37,220 nucleotides of DNA, from the NCBI GenBank assembly GCA_964636275.1, contig CAZWRN010000013.1:1-37220 (forward strand), written 5' to 3'. Within the stretch, counting starts at the first letter, position 1; the number at the start of each line of letters is the position of its first letter. Shown piece by piece: positions 1 to 7,864 of this stretch. This DNA is from CAZWRN01 sp964636275. GTDB taxonomy: Bacteria; Patescibacteriota; Microgenomatia; Daviesbacterales; UBA10151. Position numbers and translations under genes: made by a program. The notes under the pieces were generated by a model, which was not told the DNA's origin, ran no database searches, and saw nothing but the letters and a program-made list of their open reading frames with translations.

Positions 1-521
1 CCTTCATAAAGATAGATTCCTTGATGATGATTTGCCAAAATTGAAGGCTGCCATGGTGACATTATTGGATAATTTCCATTTGCAAAAGAGGTAGCAAAAC
101 CCCAATAAGCAATTACATCCCCACCATAAATATTATTCCCTCCAATTAAAAATATAAACCCAAACCAACTTATACAAATTAAACTAATCAGAAAATTTTT
201 GATTGAAAACAATTTATAGTTTTGAAAAGTATTTTCTCTATTAAGTAAAAGCATTAATATACCTGAAATGCTGTATAAAATGGTAATTATTAATATACCA
301 AATGGTCCTTTGAGAAAATAACTTAGGATAGACAGGGTAAATGAATATAAGAAAACTCCAGCTATCATCGATGATGCAACAACGACCTGTGGTTTTAATT
401 TATAGAAGTAGCTTAAATAAGCATATCCCACTAGTGTCGTTAAAAGAAAAAAAATAGTAATTAAAAACAAAGGGTTTAAATTTGGATAAACTGCATGATA
501 TAAAATTGTTAGCGTATTCAT
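1..521 (-). CDS. Multi-pass membrane protein, GT-C-like, C-terminus cut by window edge
   Basis: This gene reads off the left edge. The visible 173 codons begin at an ATG at 521 that shares an ATGA overlap with the stop of the upstream GT4 gene, implying translational coupling. The visible part has about four hydrophobic segments (for example LFLITIFFLLTTLVGYAYL and FLISLICISWFGFIFLIGG). These are followed by a likely extracytoplasmic loop with the pattern GGDVIAYWGF, then NYPIMSPWQP and NHHQG. An acidic residue after early membrane segments, then a Pro-Trp-Pro and His-rich loop, is seen in membrane GT-C glycosyltransferases. I did not recognise a named family. A role in glycan assembly is inferred from this pattern and from the neighbours. 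An O-antigen polymerase-like protein is the main alternative. Confidence 0.7.
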   Translation of the reverse strand, partial: MNTLTILYHAVYPNLNPLFLITIFFLLTTLVGYAYLSYFYKLKPQVVVASSMIAGVFLYSFTLSILSYFLKGPFGILIITILYSISGILMLLLNRENTFQNYKLFSIKNFLISLICISWFGFIFLIGGNNIYGGDVIAYWGFATSFANGNYPIMSPWQPSILANHHQGIYLYE

Positions 522-1696
522 TGAAATATATTATTTAAAACTACATCTGATCTTACTTCCCAAGAAGCATTTTTCAAGATAAATAACCTTGCCTCTTGTC
601 CCATTTTTTTGCATTTTTTCGGATTTTCAATAAAATCAACAACTTTCTTGGAAAAAAGAATGAAATCATAATTTTTCACCTTAATCATTCCTTTCGGATA
701 ATAACTGGTGTATGCGGGTAAATCAAATCCTATTACTGGGAGACCAAAAACCATCGCCTCATAAGAAGCCATGCCACCACTATCATAAAGTGCGGGATGT
801 AATACCATTTTGGACTTACTAAAAAGTTGATACTTCTCATCCCCATCAAATAGATACCCCACAAGCTTTATATTTTTCTCAAGTTGATACTGTTTAATGA
901 GCTGTTTAACTGATGACATAAGTGGACCATCACCAATCATTACCAAAACCGCCTTAGGCTGACTCTTAACAACTTCATTCCATACCCCTATCAGTTCCTG
1001 AACCCCTTTTTGGGGATGAAAACGTCCCTGAAAAACAGCATCATACTTTTTTCTATGATTGGGGTGAGTATTAATCCATTGTTGAATATATTTTGTATCA
1101 ACTGCACCCAATACAACAATTACAAACCCTTTTTGATCAAGTTTTGGGAATTGCTGTCTTTCAGTTTCATTGTTTACTAAAACCCAGTCTGCAAGTAATC
1201 CAATTAATAATTTTGACGGTTGTTGCATTAACCAATACAAAAGTGCACGAACAGAAAATGTTGATTGATATCCCTTAATCGGATTTGGTGCGGTTTGAAA
1301 CCAGGTGGCTATCCAGACCATAGATGGATTTTTTAACTTTAAAATAGCGGCAGGAAAAACATCCATCCAAAACTCAGAGGCAGAATAGATTACTTCGGTT
1401 TTTGAGGCAGATAAAGACCATAGTATTGAACCAATAATCCGAGCAACATAACCGAAAAAAAAGCTTCTTTTTTTAAACCAAAAATTACTTAAGACATGAA
1501 AAACGATAGCATGATTTTTTGTGTTTTTTTGCCTATCAAACATAGCTTTACCTTCTGACCAAGTAAAAATATGCACTCGATGTTTTTTCTCCCATTGTTT
1601 GGCAAATTCAATCCATATTCGGTCTCCTCCTGATAATCCCTGACCATGTGAAGAAAAAGCAATAATATCAATCTTTTTAATCTGTGGATTTTTCAT
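518..1696 (-). CDS. GT4-family glycosyltransferase
   Basis: This 392-residue protein has the two-Rossmann (GT-B) layout of retaining family 4 glycosyltransferases and should transfer a sugar from a nucleotide donor in the cytoplasm. The N-terminal acceptor domain carries SGGDR at residues 22-26, a variant of the usual GG-xE loop. The donor domain begins near 215 with FQGRFHPQKG (222-231). A GDGPL strand is at 255-259. The donor-binding SGGMASYEA (306-314) carries the expected glutamate at 313 in the EX7E region. The start ATG lies six bases after a perfect GGAGG, the only strong Shine-Dalgarno I found in the window. It overlaps the upstream membrane gene by 20 bases and the downstream gene by 4, so it belongs to a three-gene unit. 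The sugar specificity cannot be read. Confidence 0.9.
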   Translation of the reverse strand: MKNPQIKKIDIIAFSSHGQGLSGGDRIWIEFAKQWEKKHRVHIFTWSEGKAMFDRQKNTKNHAIVFHVLSNFWFKKRSFFFGYVARIIGSILWSLSASKTEVIYSASEFWMDVFPAAILKLKNPSMVWIATWFQTAPNPIKGYQSTFSVRALLYWLMQQPSKLLIGLLADWVLVNNETERQQFPKLDQKGFVIVVLGAVDTKYIQQWINTHPNHRKKYDAVFQGRFHPQKGVQELIGVWNEVVKSQPKAVLVMIGDGPLMSSVKQLIKQYQLEKNIKLVGYLFDGDEKYQLFSKSKMVLHPALYDSGGMASYEAMVFGLPVIGFDLPAYTSYYPKGMIKVKNYDFILFSKKVVDFIENPKKCKKMGQEARLFILKNASWEVRSDVVLNNIFQ

Positions 1697-3335
1697 ACAT
1701 CACCTCCGGATATGACAGCTTTTTGACTTTGCCATTATCAATTCTAAAAAACAGGCTGTCCTCAACCCTGAAGACTCTTTCAGTTGGGAAATAGCGTAAA
1801 GATTGTTTACCATCATTAAGCAAAGAATATATTGTCTGGGGATCCTCTACAAATAAATAAGGTAGATTTTTTTCTTTTGAAATTGAATATAACAGACCAA
1901 AACGAAACATAAAGCCAAAATTAACACTATCTCCAAAAACGCTTGAATCAGTAAAGCCATTCTTCAGAATAAAAACATTGGTTCTTTTATCTGGATCTAC
2001 ATCAGGAGATAAATCATATATCTGATCCCATAAAAACTTCGAATATTCATGATTATGAGAAATACTTTTTTGAGAAAGAAATTGAAACGTTAAAGATGAA
2101 TATATGAATATAAGAGAAAACACTAAAAGAAAAACCAAAAACTGAATAAGATATGCGTTTTTATATCTAAAAATGCTAAAGACAATCCAAACTACGGAAA
2201 GTGCTGAATAAATCAGGTAGCGATGATCAGAAGCTGACTGAAAATGTGGTTGCCTAATAAAAGGAAAGATTAAAAAGACACTAGCGAAAGCTAAAATTAT
2301 CGATAGATCAGCCAATTTTACGTATTTTCTTTGATAAATATTCACTAACATAGTTGTTAAAACCCAACCAATAAAAAACAAGCCGATATATACACTTTTA
2401 ACAAAAATACTAGCGTTAAAAATTTGATACTCAATAAATAGAAAAGTTATAAAATAAGTGATTGTAAAAATTTTTCCCATCAAAGACTTGAGGTGAAAAA
2501 TCTCCTGTTTAGCCAATAAAAACAACCACGCTACAATTAAAAACAAAAGCGGTTGATTACCGAAACTAGGAATAAAAGTACGGCCAATGTTGCCAATTAA
2601 ATTTTTAATTGAGTTTAAATAAACATTAAATGAAATAGACTCAAAACTAGTAAGTCCCCCAAAAACTTCAATTACAGCAAATAGTATATAAATACCAAAA
2701 ACAGAAAAAAACGTTATTAGGCGGTATTTATTAATTTTTTCTAATAAAAACCCCATGGCGAGTATTACTAAAACAACCAAGACGGTCCCATGCGATCTTA
2801 GTGGATTAATTAAAAATAATATGATTGAAACAAGGGTAATAAATAAGACCTTCGTTAAAGTAGATATCTTCATCAACTGGTCAATTAAAAATATAAGTAC
2901 TGCAATACCCAAGTATGAATCAAAATTACGAGCCCAATCTGTTGCCTCAATACCAATTGGTGATACCAAAAACAATAAACTAATAGTTACAGCAGCCAGT
3001 TTTGACTTAGTATGTTTATAAAAAAACCAATATCCTACTCCCACTGCTAAAAAGCGACAAAAAAATGAAAATAGATAGTAATATCTGCCATCATAACCAA
3101 AAAAATATGATAACCAGTTAAAAATAACCATCTCATTTAGATAAGAATTCCAAATATCACCAGAAGTTATTTGATACGATCCTTGTTGAATTGCTTTACT
3201 AAACCACAACATTTGCCATTCATCCCCATACAACCCCATTGAGAATGATGGTCTAAACACGATGATCCCTATCAAAAAAAGAAGAACCAATGAAAATATA
3301 TGCATTTTTGAACGTAAAACCCACAGCTTCACCAT
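1677..3335 (-). CDS. GT39-like (PMT_2) membrane glycosyltransferase
   Basis: This strongly hydrophobic protein of about 550 residues probably has about a dozen membrane segments and a C-terminal soluble tail of about 110 residues. After the first membrane segment comes GLYGDEWQ, an Asp-Glu pair in the first outer loop. This is the hallmark position of the catalytic acid in GT-C enzymes of the PMT/ArnT type, which use polyprenyl-phosphate sugars on the outer face. WARNFDSYLG follows in the next loop. I chose the ATG at 3335 (MVKLW). An alternative ATG at 3305 (MHIFSL) starts directly at the membrane segment and fits the candidate promoter at 3348-3375 better. The longer frame to 3401 would overlap the divergent gene and is unlikely. 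It overlaps the GT4 gene downstream by 20 bases. Confidence 0.8.
   Translation of the reverse strand: MVKLWVLRSKMHIFSLVLLFLIGIIVFRPSFSMGLYGDEWQMLWFSKAIQQGSYQITSGDIWNSYLNEMVIFNWLSYFFGYDGRYYYLFSFFCRFLAVGVGYWFFYKHTKSKLAAVTISLLFLVSPIGIEATDWARNFDSYLGIAVLIFLIDQLMKISTLTKVLFITLVSIILFLINPLRSHGTVLVVLVILAMGFLLEKINKYRLITFFSVFGIYILFAVIEVFGGLTSFESISFNVYLNSIKNLIGNIGRTFIPSFGNQPLLFLIVAWLFLLAKQEIFHLKSLMGKIFTITYFITFLFIEYQIFNASIFVKSVYIGLFFIGWVLTTMLVNIYQRKYVKLADLSIILAFASVFLIFPFIRQPHFQSASDHRYLIYSALSVVWIVFSIFRYKNAYLIQFLVFLLVFSLIFIYSSLTFQFLSQKSISHNHEYSKFLWDQIYDLSPDVDPDKRTNVFILKNGFTDSSVFGDSVNFGFMFRFGLLYSISKEKNLPYLFVEDPQTIYSLLNDGKQSLRYFPTERVFRVEDSLFFRIDNGKVKKLSYPEVMYEKSTD
1700..1707 (-). promoter_or_regulatory. Strong Shine-Dalgarno site of the GT4 gene
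   Basis: On the minus strand GGAGGTGA precedes the ATG at 1696, with six bases between GGAGG and the start codon. It lies inside the 3' end of the upstream membrane gene. It stands out because most other starts in the window have no recognisable Shine-Dalgarno sequence. Confidence 0.85.
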
Positions 3336-3347
3336 ATAGGTAGGGAT

Positions 3348-3375
3348 ATTGTAAACTAAACCCCTTAGAGCACAA
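3348..3375 (-). promoter_or_regulatory. Candidate promoter in divergent gap
   Basis: On the minus strand TACAAT (3353-3348) matches five of six -10 positions. TTGTGC (3375-3370) lies 16 bases upstream and matches three of six -35 positions. Transcription would begin near 3341, six bases before the ATG at 3335 or about 36 before the ATG at 3305. In an AT-rich genome such matches occur by chance, so this is tentative. Confidence 0.3.
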
Positions 3376-3378
3376 GCC

Positions 3379-4461
3379 ATGAAAAAATATGATGTCATCA
3401 TTATTGGAGGAGGATTATATGGATCACTACTTGCACTTCATTTGAAAAAAAAATATTCTAATGTGTTATTAATCGAAAAAGAAGCTAAGCTTCTGACTAA
3501 AGCATCTTATTATAACCAGGCTCGGGTACATAATGGCTATCATTATCCCCGCTCTTTTATAACGGCACTTCGATCACATCAAAATTTCCTTCAATTCTGT
3601 AAAGATTTCAAACCAGCAATTGTTAAAAAATTCCCGTCTTTTTATGCAATTGCAAGGCACAATTCAAAAGTTAATGCTCAACAATTTGAAAAATTTTGTA
3701 ACTTGATTAAAATGCCTGTTAGAATAGCCCCAATTTCAGTAAAAAAATTATTTAATCAAGATTTAATCGAAGAAGTTTTTGCAGTCGAAGAATTTGAATT
3801 TAATGCCACCATTTTAAGAAAAAATATACATCAAAAAATCAAAAAAAACCAAATTGATCTATGGTTTAACTCTGAAGTAATTAAAGTAGAGACATCGGTA
3901 AATGACTTTATCAGCATACACCTTCAAAATGGGGAGCAAGTCATCGGCTCAAAAGTTCTCAATTGCACCTATGCCGGGATTAATACCATTTTGCAACAGT
4001 CCAATTTACCTCTTATTCCTATTAAATATGAATATACCGAAATGCCACTAATACACTTGCCGTTACCCTTTAAAAAATATGGTATCACAATTATGGATGG
4101 CCCTTTTTTCTCTATACTTCCTTTTCCTGACAAACAGATGCATTCCCTCCATCACGTCAGATATACACCACGAATGAGTTGGTTTGGTACCGATGAAGAC
4201 TTTGATAAACAGAAGATCTCAACCTCAGCATTTAGATTCATGGCTAAAGATGTTATCAGGTATTTACCAGGATTAAATGCACTTATATCTTCAGAATCTC
4301 TTTTTCAGTCAAAAGCAGTATTACAAGTGACCGAAAATAACGATGGAAGACCCATTTATTACCACAAGAATTATGGTATCGCTAACTTCCATCTAATACT
4401 AGGCGGAAAAATTGACAACGTCTATGACATTATTGAAGAGATAGAATCTCAGGGATTGTAA
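3379..4461 (+). CDS. FAD-dependent oxidoreductase, DAO family
   Basis: This 360-residue protein is of the D-amino-acid/glycerol-3-phosphate oxidase (DAO) fold. FAD binding is shown by the N-terminal GGGLYG (10-15) after a hydrophobic beta strand, with the ribose-binding Glu33 ending the second strand (VLLIEKE). RVHNGYHYPRS (about 49-59) occupies the region that covers the flavin in related oxidases. The family oxidises C-N or C-O bonds of small molecules. A sugar or sugar-derived substrate is inferred from the neighbours: an isomerase, an SDR and two GT2 enzymes. It is the only plus-strand gene in its section. Its last 13 bases overlap the opposing GT2 gene, and its start is only 43 bases from a divergent start. 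No Shine-Dalgarno is visible. The actual substrate is unknown. Confidence 0.85.
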   Translation: MKKYDVIIIGGGLYGSLLALHLKKKYSNVLLIEKEAKLLTKASYYNQARVHNGYHYPRSFITALRSHQNFLQFCKDFKPAIVKKFPSFYAIARHNSKVNAQQFEKFCNLIKMPVRIAPISVKKLFNQDLIEEVFAVEEFEFNATILRKNIHQKIKKNQIDLWFNSEVIKVETSVNDFISIHLQNGEQVIGSKVLNCTYAGINTILQQSNLPLIPIKYEYTEMPLIHLPLPFKKYGITIMDGPFFSILPFPDKQMHSLHHVRYTPRMSWFGTDEDFDKQKISTSAFRFMAKDVIRYLPGLNALISSESLFQSKAVLQVTENNDGRPIYYHKNYGIANFHLILGGKIDNVYDIIEEIESQGL

Positions 4462-5255
4462 TATCCAACTGTTGTTTGAACCCCAACTTTTAAAACTCTA
4501 AACAAACTAGATATTCCTCGTATTTTCGTGGGTACCGTATGTAAAGGATATCTTCTCAACACCGGTATTTCGCTTACTTTGTATTTTAGCTGGGCTGCTC
4601 TGACTCCTATATAAAAAAGCAGTTCATATCCTACAAATATCTCTCGAAATGGAGCTACTTTTGGATCAAGTAGAAGTTTTTTAGAGTAAGCCCTAAATCC
4701 ATTGGTAACATCAGTAAAACGAAAACCGGCTGCAATCGAAAATAAAGAGGCTAATATCCAGTGATTACCTATATGTCTCATATGAGGCGTATTTATCGCT
4801 TTACCTCCTGGAACATATCTGGATCCTTGAATAAAATCATACCCTTTTTCGAGCATTTCAATAAATTTTGGAATTGCTTCAATTCCGTCTTTATTGTTAC
4901 CATCCACAGTAATCACTCCTTGATAGCCTTCTTGAATAGCAAATGCAAACCCCATTCTTAGTTGAGTTCCTTGTTTACCAGGTGATTGTTTAATTAATAA
5001 AGCCCTTACTCCCTGCTTCTTTAAAAATTCCTGATCTGTTGAGCCATCAGTACTTCCGCCGTCAAAAATAATAATATCGACTTGATCAGAATATTTACTT
5101 AGTTTTTTTAGTTGATTTTTTAGTCTGATTCCTTCATTAATCACGGGAATACCCAAACAATAAGCATTTTTTTTAGGAGAATAAGCATGCGTACTATATA
5201 GGGGCAGCTGCCACTTATCAGACATCTTAGTTATCGGAGTAGGTTTTCTTGACAT
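4449..5255 (-). CDS. GT2 glycosyltransferase, DPM1-like, altered DXD
   Basis: This is a 268-residue single GT-A domain related to dolichyl-phosphate mannosyltransferase-like enzymes. The nucleotide-binding strand carries DGGSTDGS (65-72). QGSRYVPGGK (143-152) and TNGFRAY (184-190) match the DPM/GtrB pattern of GSR-Y-GG and NGFRA. The usual DADLQHPPE metal site is replaced by VDGNNKDG (117-124), so one aspartate of the DXD is asparagine. There is no C-terminal membrane anchor. It may transfer a sugar to a polyprenyl phosphate or to a glycan. The ATG at 5255 overlaps the isomerase gene by 29 bases; a second ATG at 5225 is possible. The 3' end overlaps the opposing FAD oxidoreductase gene by 13 bases. 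Confidence 0.85.
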   Translation of the reverse strand: MSRKPTPITKMSDKWQLPLYSTHAYSPKKNAYCLGIPVINEGIRLKNQLKKLSKYSDQVDIIIFDGGSTDGSTDQEFLKKQGVRALLIKQSPGKQGTQLRMGFAFAIQEGYQGVITVDGNNKDGIEAIPKFIEMLEKGYDFIQGSRYVPGGKAINTPHMRHIGNHWILASLFSIAAGFRFTDVTNGFRAYSKKLLLDPKVAPFREIFVGYELLFYIGVRAAQLKYKVSEIPVLRRYPLHTVPTKIRGISSLFRVLKVGVQTTVGYYNP

Positions 5256-6045
5256 AGGCTAAGACCCTTTCAATCTGTCCAATAGTATCAGATTTATTTT
5301 CCAAACGCATCTCAACTATTTTCCATTCTGTATAACCATATTTATTAAGTAATTTCGCAAAAAGTGGATGATCTACTTTTCCACGGCCTAATTCTCCCAA
5401 GTAATCTTCACTTAGATGAACATGCTCAAGATATTTGATCATCTTATGAAAAATGAGCTCAGTATTTTCCTGATTCAAAGTGGCAGCACCGGTATCCAAA
5501 TGAAATCTAAACGCTGGCAAATTTACCGCTTCTACCAATGCTAGAGCTTCAGATATCGAATTTATAAAATGAGTTCCATATTGTAAAGGTATAGGTTCGA
5601 TACAAAGTATCAGCTTCTTTTGCTCTGCAATCCGGGTCAGTTTAGAAAAAAAATCTCTTGCTATCTCATCAACCAATATTAAATCTTTTTGATGATACTC
5701 TCTATTTTTAGGTGAACCAAAAACTAGTTTTTTAGCTCCAAGTCCTACTGCGATATCAGTAATCTTCTCAAAATAATCAATCATTTTGATTTGTGCCAAG
5801 CGTCCTTTAAAGAAGTTTAGCTCTTGCTCAGGAAAGAAAAGTGAGCACAGTGAAACAATCGATACACCATAATCCTGCCAGAAAGTTCGATACTCTTTGA
5901 TCTGAAGATTTGAAACCATGGTAGGCTTATCCCATACTTTAGCTGGGGCCACTTCTAACCCATTAAAAGAATATTTGTTTAATAATTTAGCAATATGTCG
6001 GTCTTGAGATTTATCCCAAGCGATATTGAATAAACCTAGTTTCAT
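5227..6045 (-). CDS. Sugar-phosphate isomerase/epimerase-like TIM barrel
   Basis: This 272-residue protein belongs to the xylose-isomerase-like / AP endonuclease 2 TIM-barrel superfamily. The metal-binding residues typical of the sugar isomerase and epimerase members are present: Glu150 in CIEPIP, Asp184 in FHLDTGA, His210 in HVHLSE and Glu245 in VEMR. The barrel opens with MKLGLFNIAW and NGLEVAP, also typical. Such enzymes interconvert keto and aldo sugars or C2/C3 epimers with a divalent metal. The gene overlaps the SDR gene upstream by an ATGA. With the FAD oxidoreductase, SDR and GT2 it forms a compact cassette, so I infer that it acts on a nucleotide sugar or a precursor. The precise reaction is unknown. 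Confidence 0.85.
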   Translation of the reverse strand: MKLGLFNIAWDKSQDRHIAKLLNKYSFNGLEVAPAKVWDKPTMVSNLQIKEYRTFWQDYGVSIVSLCSLFFPEQELNFFKGRLAQIKMIDYFEKITDIAVGLGAKKLVFGSPKNREYHQKDLILVDEIARDFFSKLTRIAEQKKLILCIEPIPLQYGTHFINSISEALALVEAVNLPAFRFHLDTGAATLNQENTELIFHKMIKYLEHVHLSEDYLGELGRGKVDHPLFAKLLNKYGYTEWKIVEMRLENKSDTIGQIERVLAYVKKTYSDN

Positions 6046-6803
6046 TTGTTTTTCTGGATAAAATCTTTCAATGCATGCAGTGTTGGATATTCATTGTATA
6101 AAAACCCATTCTTCTTTTTATATAAATAATCATATTTAGTCAGCATCCGATGGTTTAAAGGAGGTTTTTCAGTGATCGTAGGAAAAGATACTCCTAGACT
6201 ATATTTAGCAATTCTCTTAGCAGATAAAGGTGCGACTGCAAAATTCACGATTGGTAACTGGTTATTGATTGCAACTGTAATATCATGCCAAATATTTTCC
6301 AAATTGTACCACTGCATCAAACTATCTTTATGAGTTAAATCCCAACGATTGCGATAAATCAGATCAAAAATAAAATTTTTCTTCAGATTTTGACCAAACA
6401 AATTTGGTAATCTTACAATGATTGACTGTCTAAATTTTTTTTGAATAAATTGTTCAAGTTTGTATCTATGAAGTCCATAAGGGGTTAATAGGTTTGTATC
6501 AATGAGAGTATCTTCGTCAACATTGTATGGATTTGGATAAACAAAAATTGTTGATATTAAAACAAACTGAGATGTTTTCACTAAAGAAAGATTTTTCATT
6601 AGAAGTTTGATTTTTAACCAATCAGTCTTTGGCTCACTATTTGCTTTCCAGAACAAAGAGCTAGTAGCGCAGCTAACTACCAAGTCATACTCTTTACCAG
6701 CTATCTGTGAGATGTTTTGTGAATTATAAAAATCAGTAAATTGATATTGAGATGAAATATTGCTACCAACAAAACCAGTATAACCTAACAACGCAGTCTT
6801 CAT
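6042..6803 (-). CDS. NAD-dependent epimerase/dehydratase-like SDR with Arg in place of catalytic Lys
   Basis: This 253-residue extended short-chain dehydrogenase is shorter than the usual 310-340. GYTGFVGSN (7-15) is the NAD(P) loop. LVVSCATSS (41-49) matches the second conserved strand. STIFVYP (84-90) supplies the catalytic Ser/Thr position. The catalytic Tyr109 is followed by G-L-H-R, so the canonical Tyr-x-x-x-Lys reads Tyr-x-x-x-Arg113, with Lys115 two residues later. RLPNLFGQ (131-138) matches the substrate-side strand of nucleotide-sugar SDRs. It is ATGA-coupled both to the GT2 gene upstream and to the isomerase downstream. It probably reduces, dehydrates or epimerises a nucleotide sugar, but the altered Lys makes the chemistry uncertain. 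Confidence 0.85.
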   Translation of the reverse strand: MKTALLGYTGFVGSNISSQYQFTDFYNSQNISQIAGKEYDLVVSCATSSLFWKANSEPKTDWLKIKLLMKNLSLVKTSQFVLISTIFVYPNPYNVDEDTLIDTNLLTPYGLHRYKLEQFIQKKFRQSIIVRLPNLFGQNLKKNFIFDLIYRNRWDLTHKDSLMQWYNLENIWHDITVAINNQLPIVNFAVAPLSAKRIAKYSLGVSFPTITEKPPLNHRMLTKYDYLYKKKNGFLYNEYPTLHALKDFIQKNK

Positions 6804-7825
6804 ATTTTCATTATATTAAGTCTTTTTTTCTGGCCTTTTTTAGAATTTTTTAAAATTCGGTGTGAATTATCTCTCTCCTGTGAAATAAAATACAGTGGCT
6901 CATTTCGTGTTTCATCCATAATTCGGATTAAATACTCTGACATTATAGTCAGCATGGAAAAAAGTAAGAAAAACAAAGCTCCCATTACTGTGGCTAAACT
7001 AATCCATCCTTGAGGAGCTATCCATGTCATCTGAAAAACTAATATCAATATAACAATCACTAAAATATACACTAAAAACAAACTGCTTCCCAACATACCC
7101 AGTAAGCTTATCCATCTGATAGGTTTAAATGAGTTGGAAATCACATCATTTGCAACATTTTTTAAAATAGTAAACAACCCTAAATGGGGTTTATTTTGAG
7201 ATTGATTTGATAATCCTTTATAGGATACAATCTGTTGTTTTAAACCAATCAATGAATTTAAATAGGCAAAATTTCTATTCTTTCTTCTAGTTCGGGTTAT
7301 TGCCAATACCGCTCTACGGCTTAATGCTAATGAATAATTTAAACGATAAAAATAACCTCTCTGAGAAACGGAAGATACCAATGATAATATGAAACGATTT
7401 AGTATACCAAGCTTTTTATACTGAGTTTCTGGATTACCTAAAATAACATCATATCCTTTATCCAAATAGGTCAAAAACAACTGTAATACTTCAGGAGAAT
7501 CTGTTTTCGGATCATAAAAAATAACAAAATCACCAATACATGAGTCAATACCAACCGTAATGGCAATATCCTGAGAATATTTTTTTGATAAAGTAATAGT
7601 TCTTACATGCGGGTCTTGTTTTTGAATTTTATCTAAAACGGGATTTTGCTCATCAGAATTGCCACTATTATCTATACAAACAATTTCATACAAACGACTT
7701 TTTTTCTGAATAAACTGATCTATCCTTTTTATTGTGTCGGCCAATGATGGCTCAGTGTGGTTTATGATTATAACCACTGAAGTCAAGGTGTCATTGATTA
7801 AAAATGTTCTTTCAGTCTTTTTCAT
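6800..7825 (-). CDS. GT2 glycosyltransferase with two C-terminal membrane helices, GtrB/ArnC-like
   Basis: This 341-residue protein has an N-terminal GT-A domain followed by two membrane helices (about 238-265 and 274-300). That is the arrangement of polyprenyl-phosphate glycosyltransferases such as GtrB and ArnC. SVVIIINHTEPSL begins the fold and IDNSGNSDEQ (51-60) occupies the usual DDGSxDxT position. The metal site that normally reads MDADLQDPPE is here YDPKTDSPE (104-112), so the second aspartate is lysine. AITVGIDSCIGDF corresponds to the A-xxGxxxAxGD segment. It is ATGA-coupled to the SDR downstream and starts 39 bases after the stop of the AftD-like gene. It may charge a lipid carrier with the sugar made by the cassette, if still active. 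Confidence 0.8.
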   Translation of the reverse strand: MKKTERTFLINDTLTSVVIIINHTEPSLADTIKRIDQFIQKKSRLYEIVCIDNSGNSDEQNPVLDKIQKQDPHVRTITLSKKYSQDIAITVGIDSCIGDFVIFYDPKTDSPEVLQLFLTYLDKGYDVILGNPETQYKKLGILNRFILSLVSSVSQRGYFYRLNYSLALSRRAVLAITRTRRKNRNFAYLNSLIGLKQQIVSYKGLSNQSQNKPHLGLFTILKNVANDVISNSFKPIRWISLLGMLGSSLFLVYILVIVILILVFQMTWIAPQGWISLATVMGALFFLLFSMLTIMSEYLIRIMDETRNEPLYFISQERDNSHRILKNSKKGQKKRLNIMKI

Positions 7826-7831
7826 TGGTTG

Positions 7832-7860
7832 ATACTAATAAACCTTGTCACAGATTACAA
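7832..7860 (-). promoter_or_regulatory. Candidate promoter for the GT2-SDR-isomerase-GT2 unit
   Basis: On the minus strand TTGTAA (7860-7855, four of six) and TAGTAT (7837-7832, four of six) are 17 bases apart. Initiation would fall at or next to the ATG at 7825, giving a leaderless mRNA. There is no Shine-Dalgarno before this start, which fits. Chance matches cannot be excluded. Confidence 0.3.
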
Positions 7861-7864
7861 TGTC

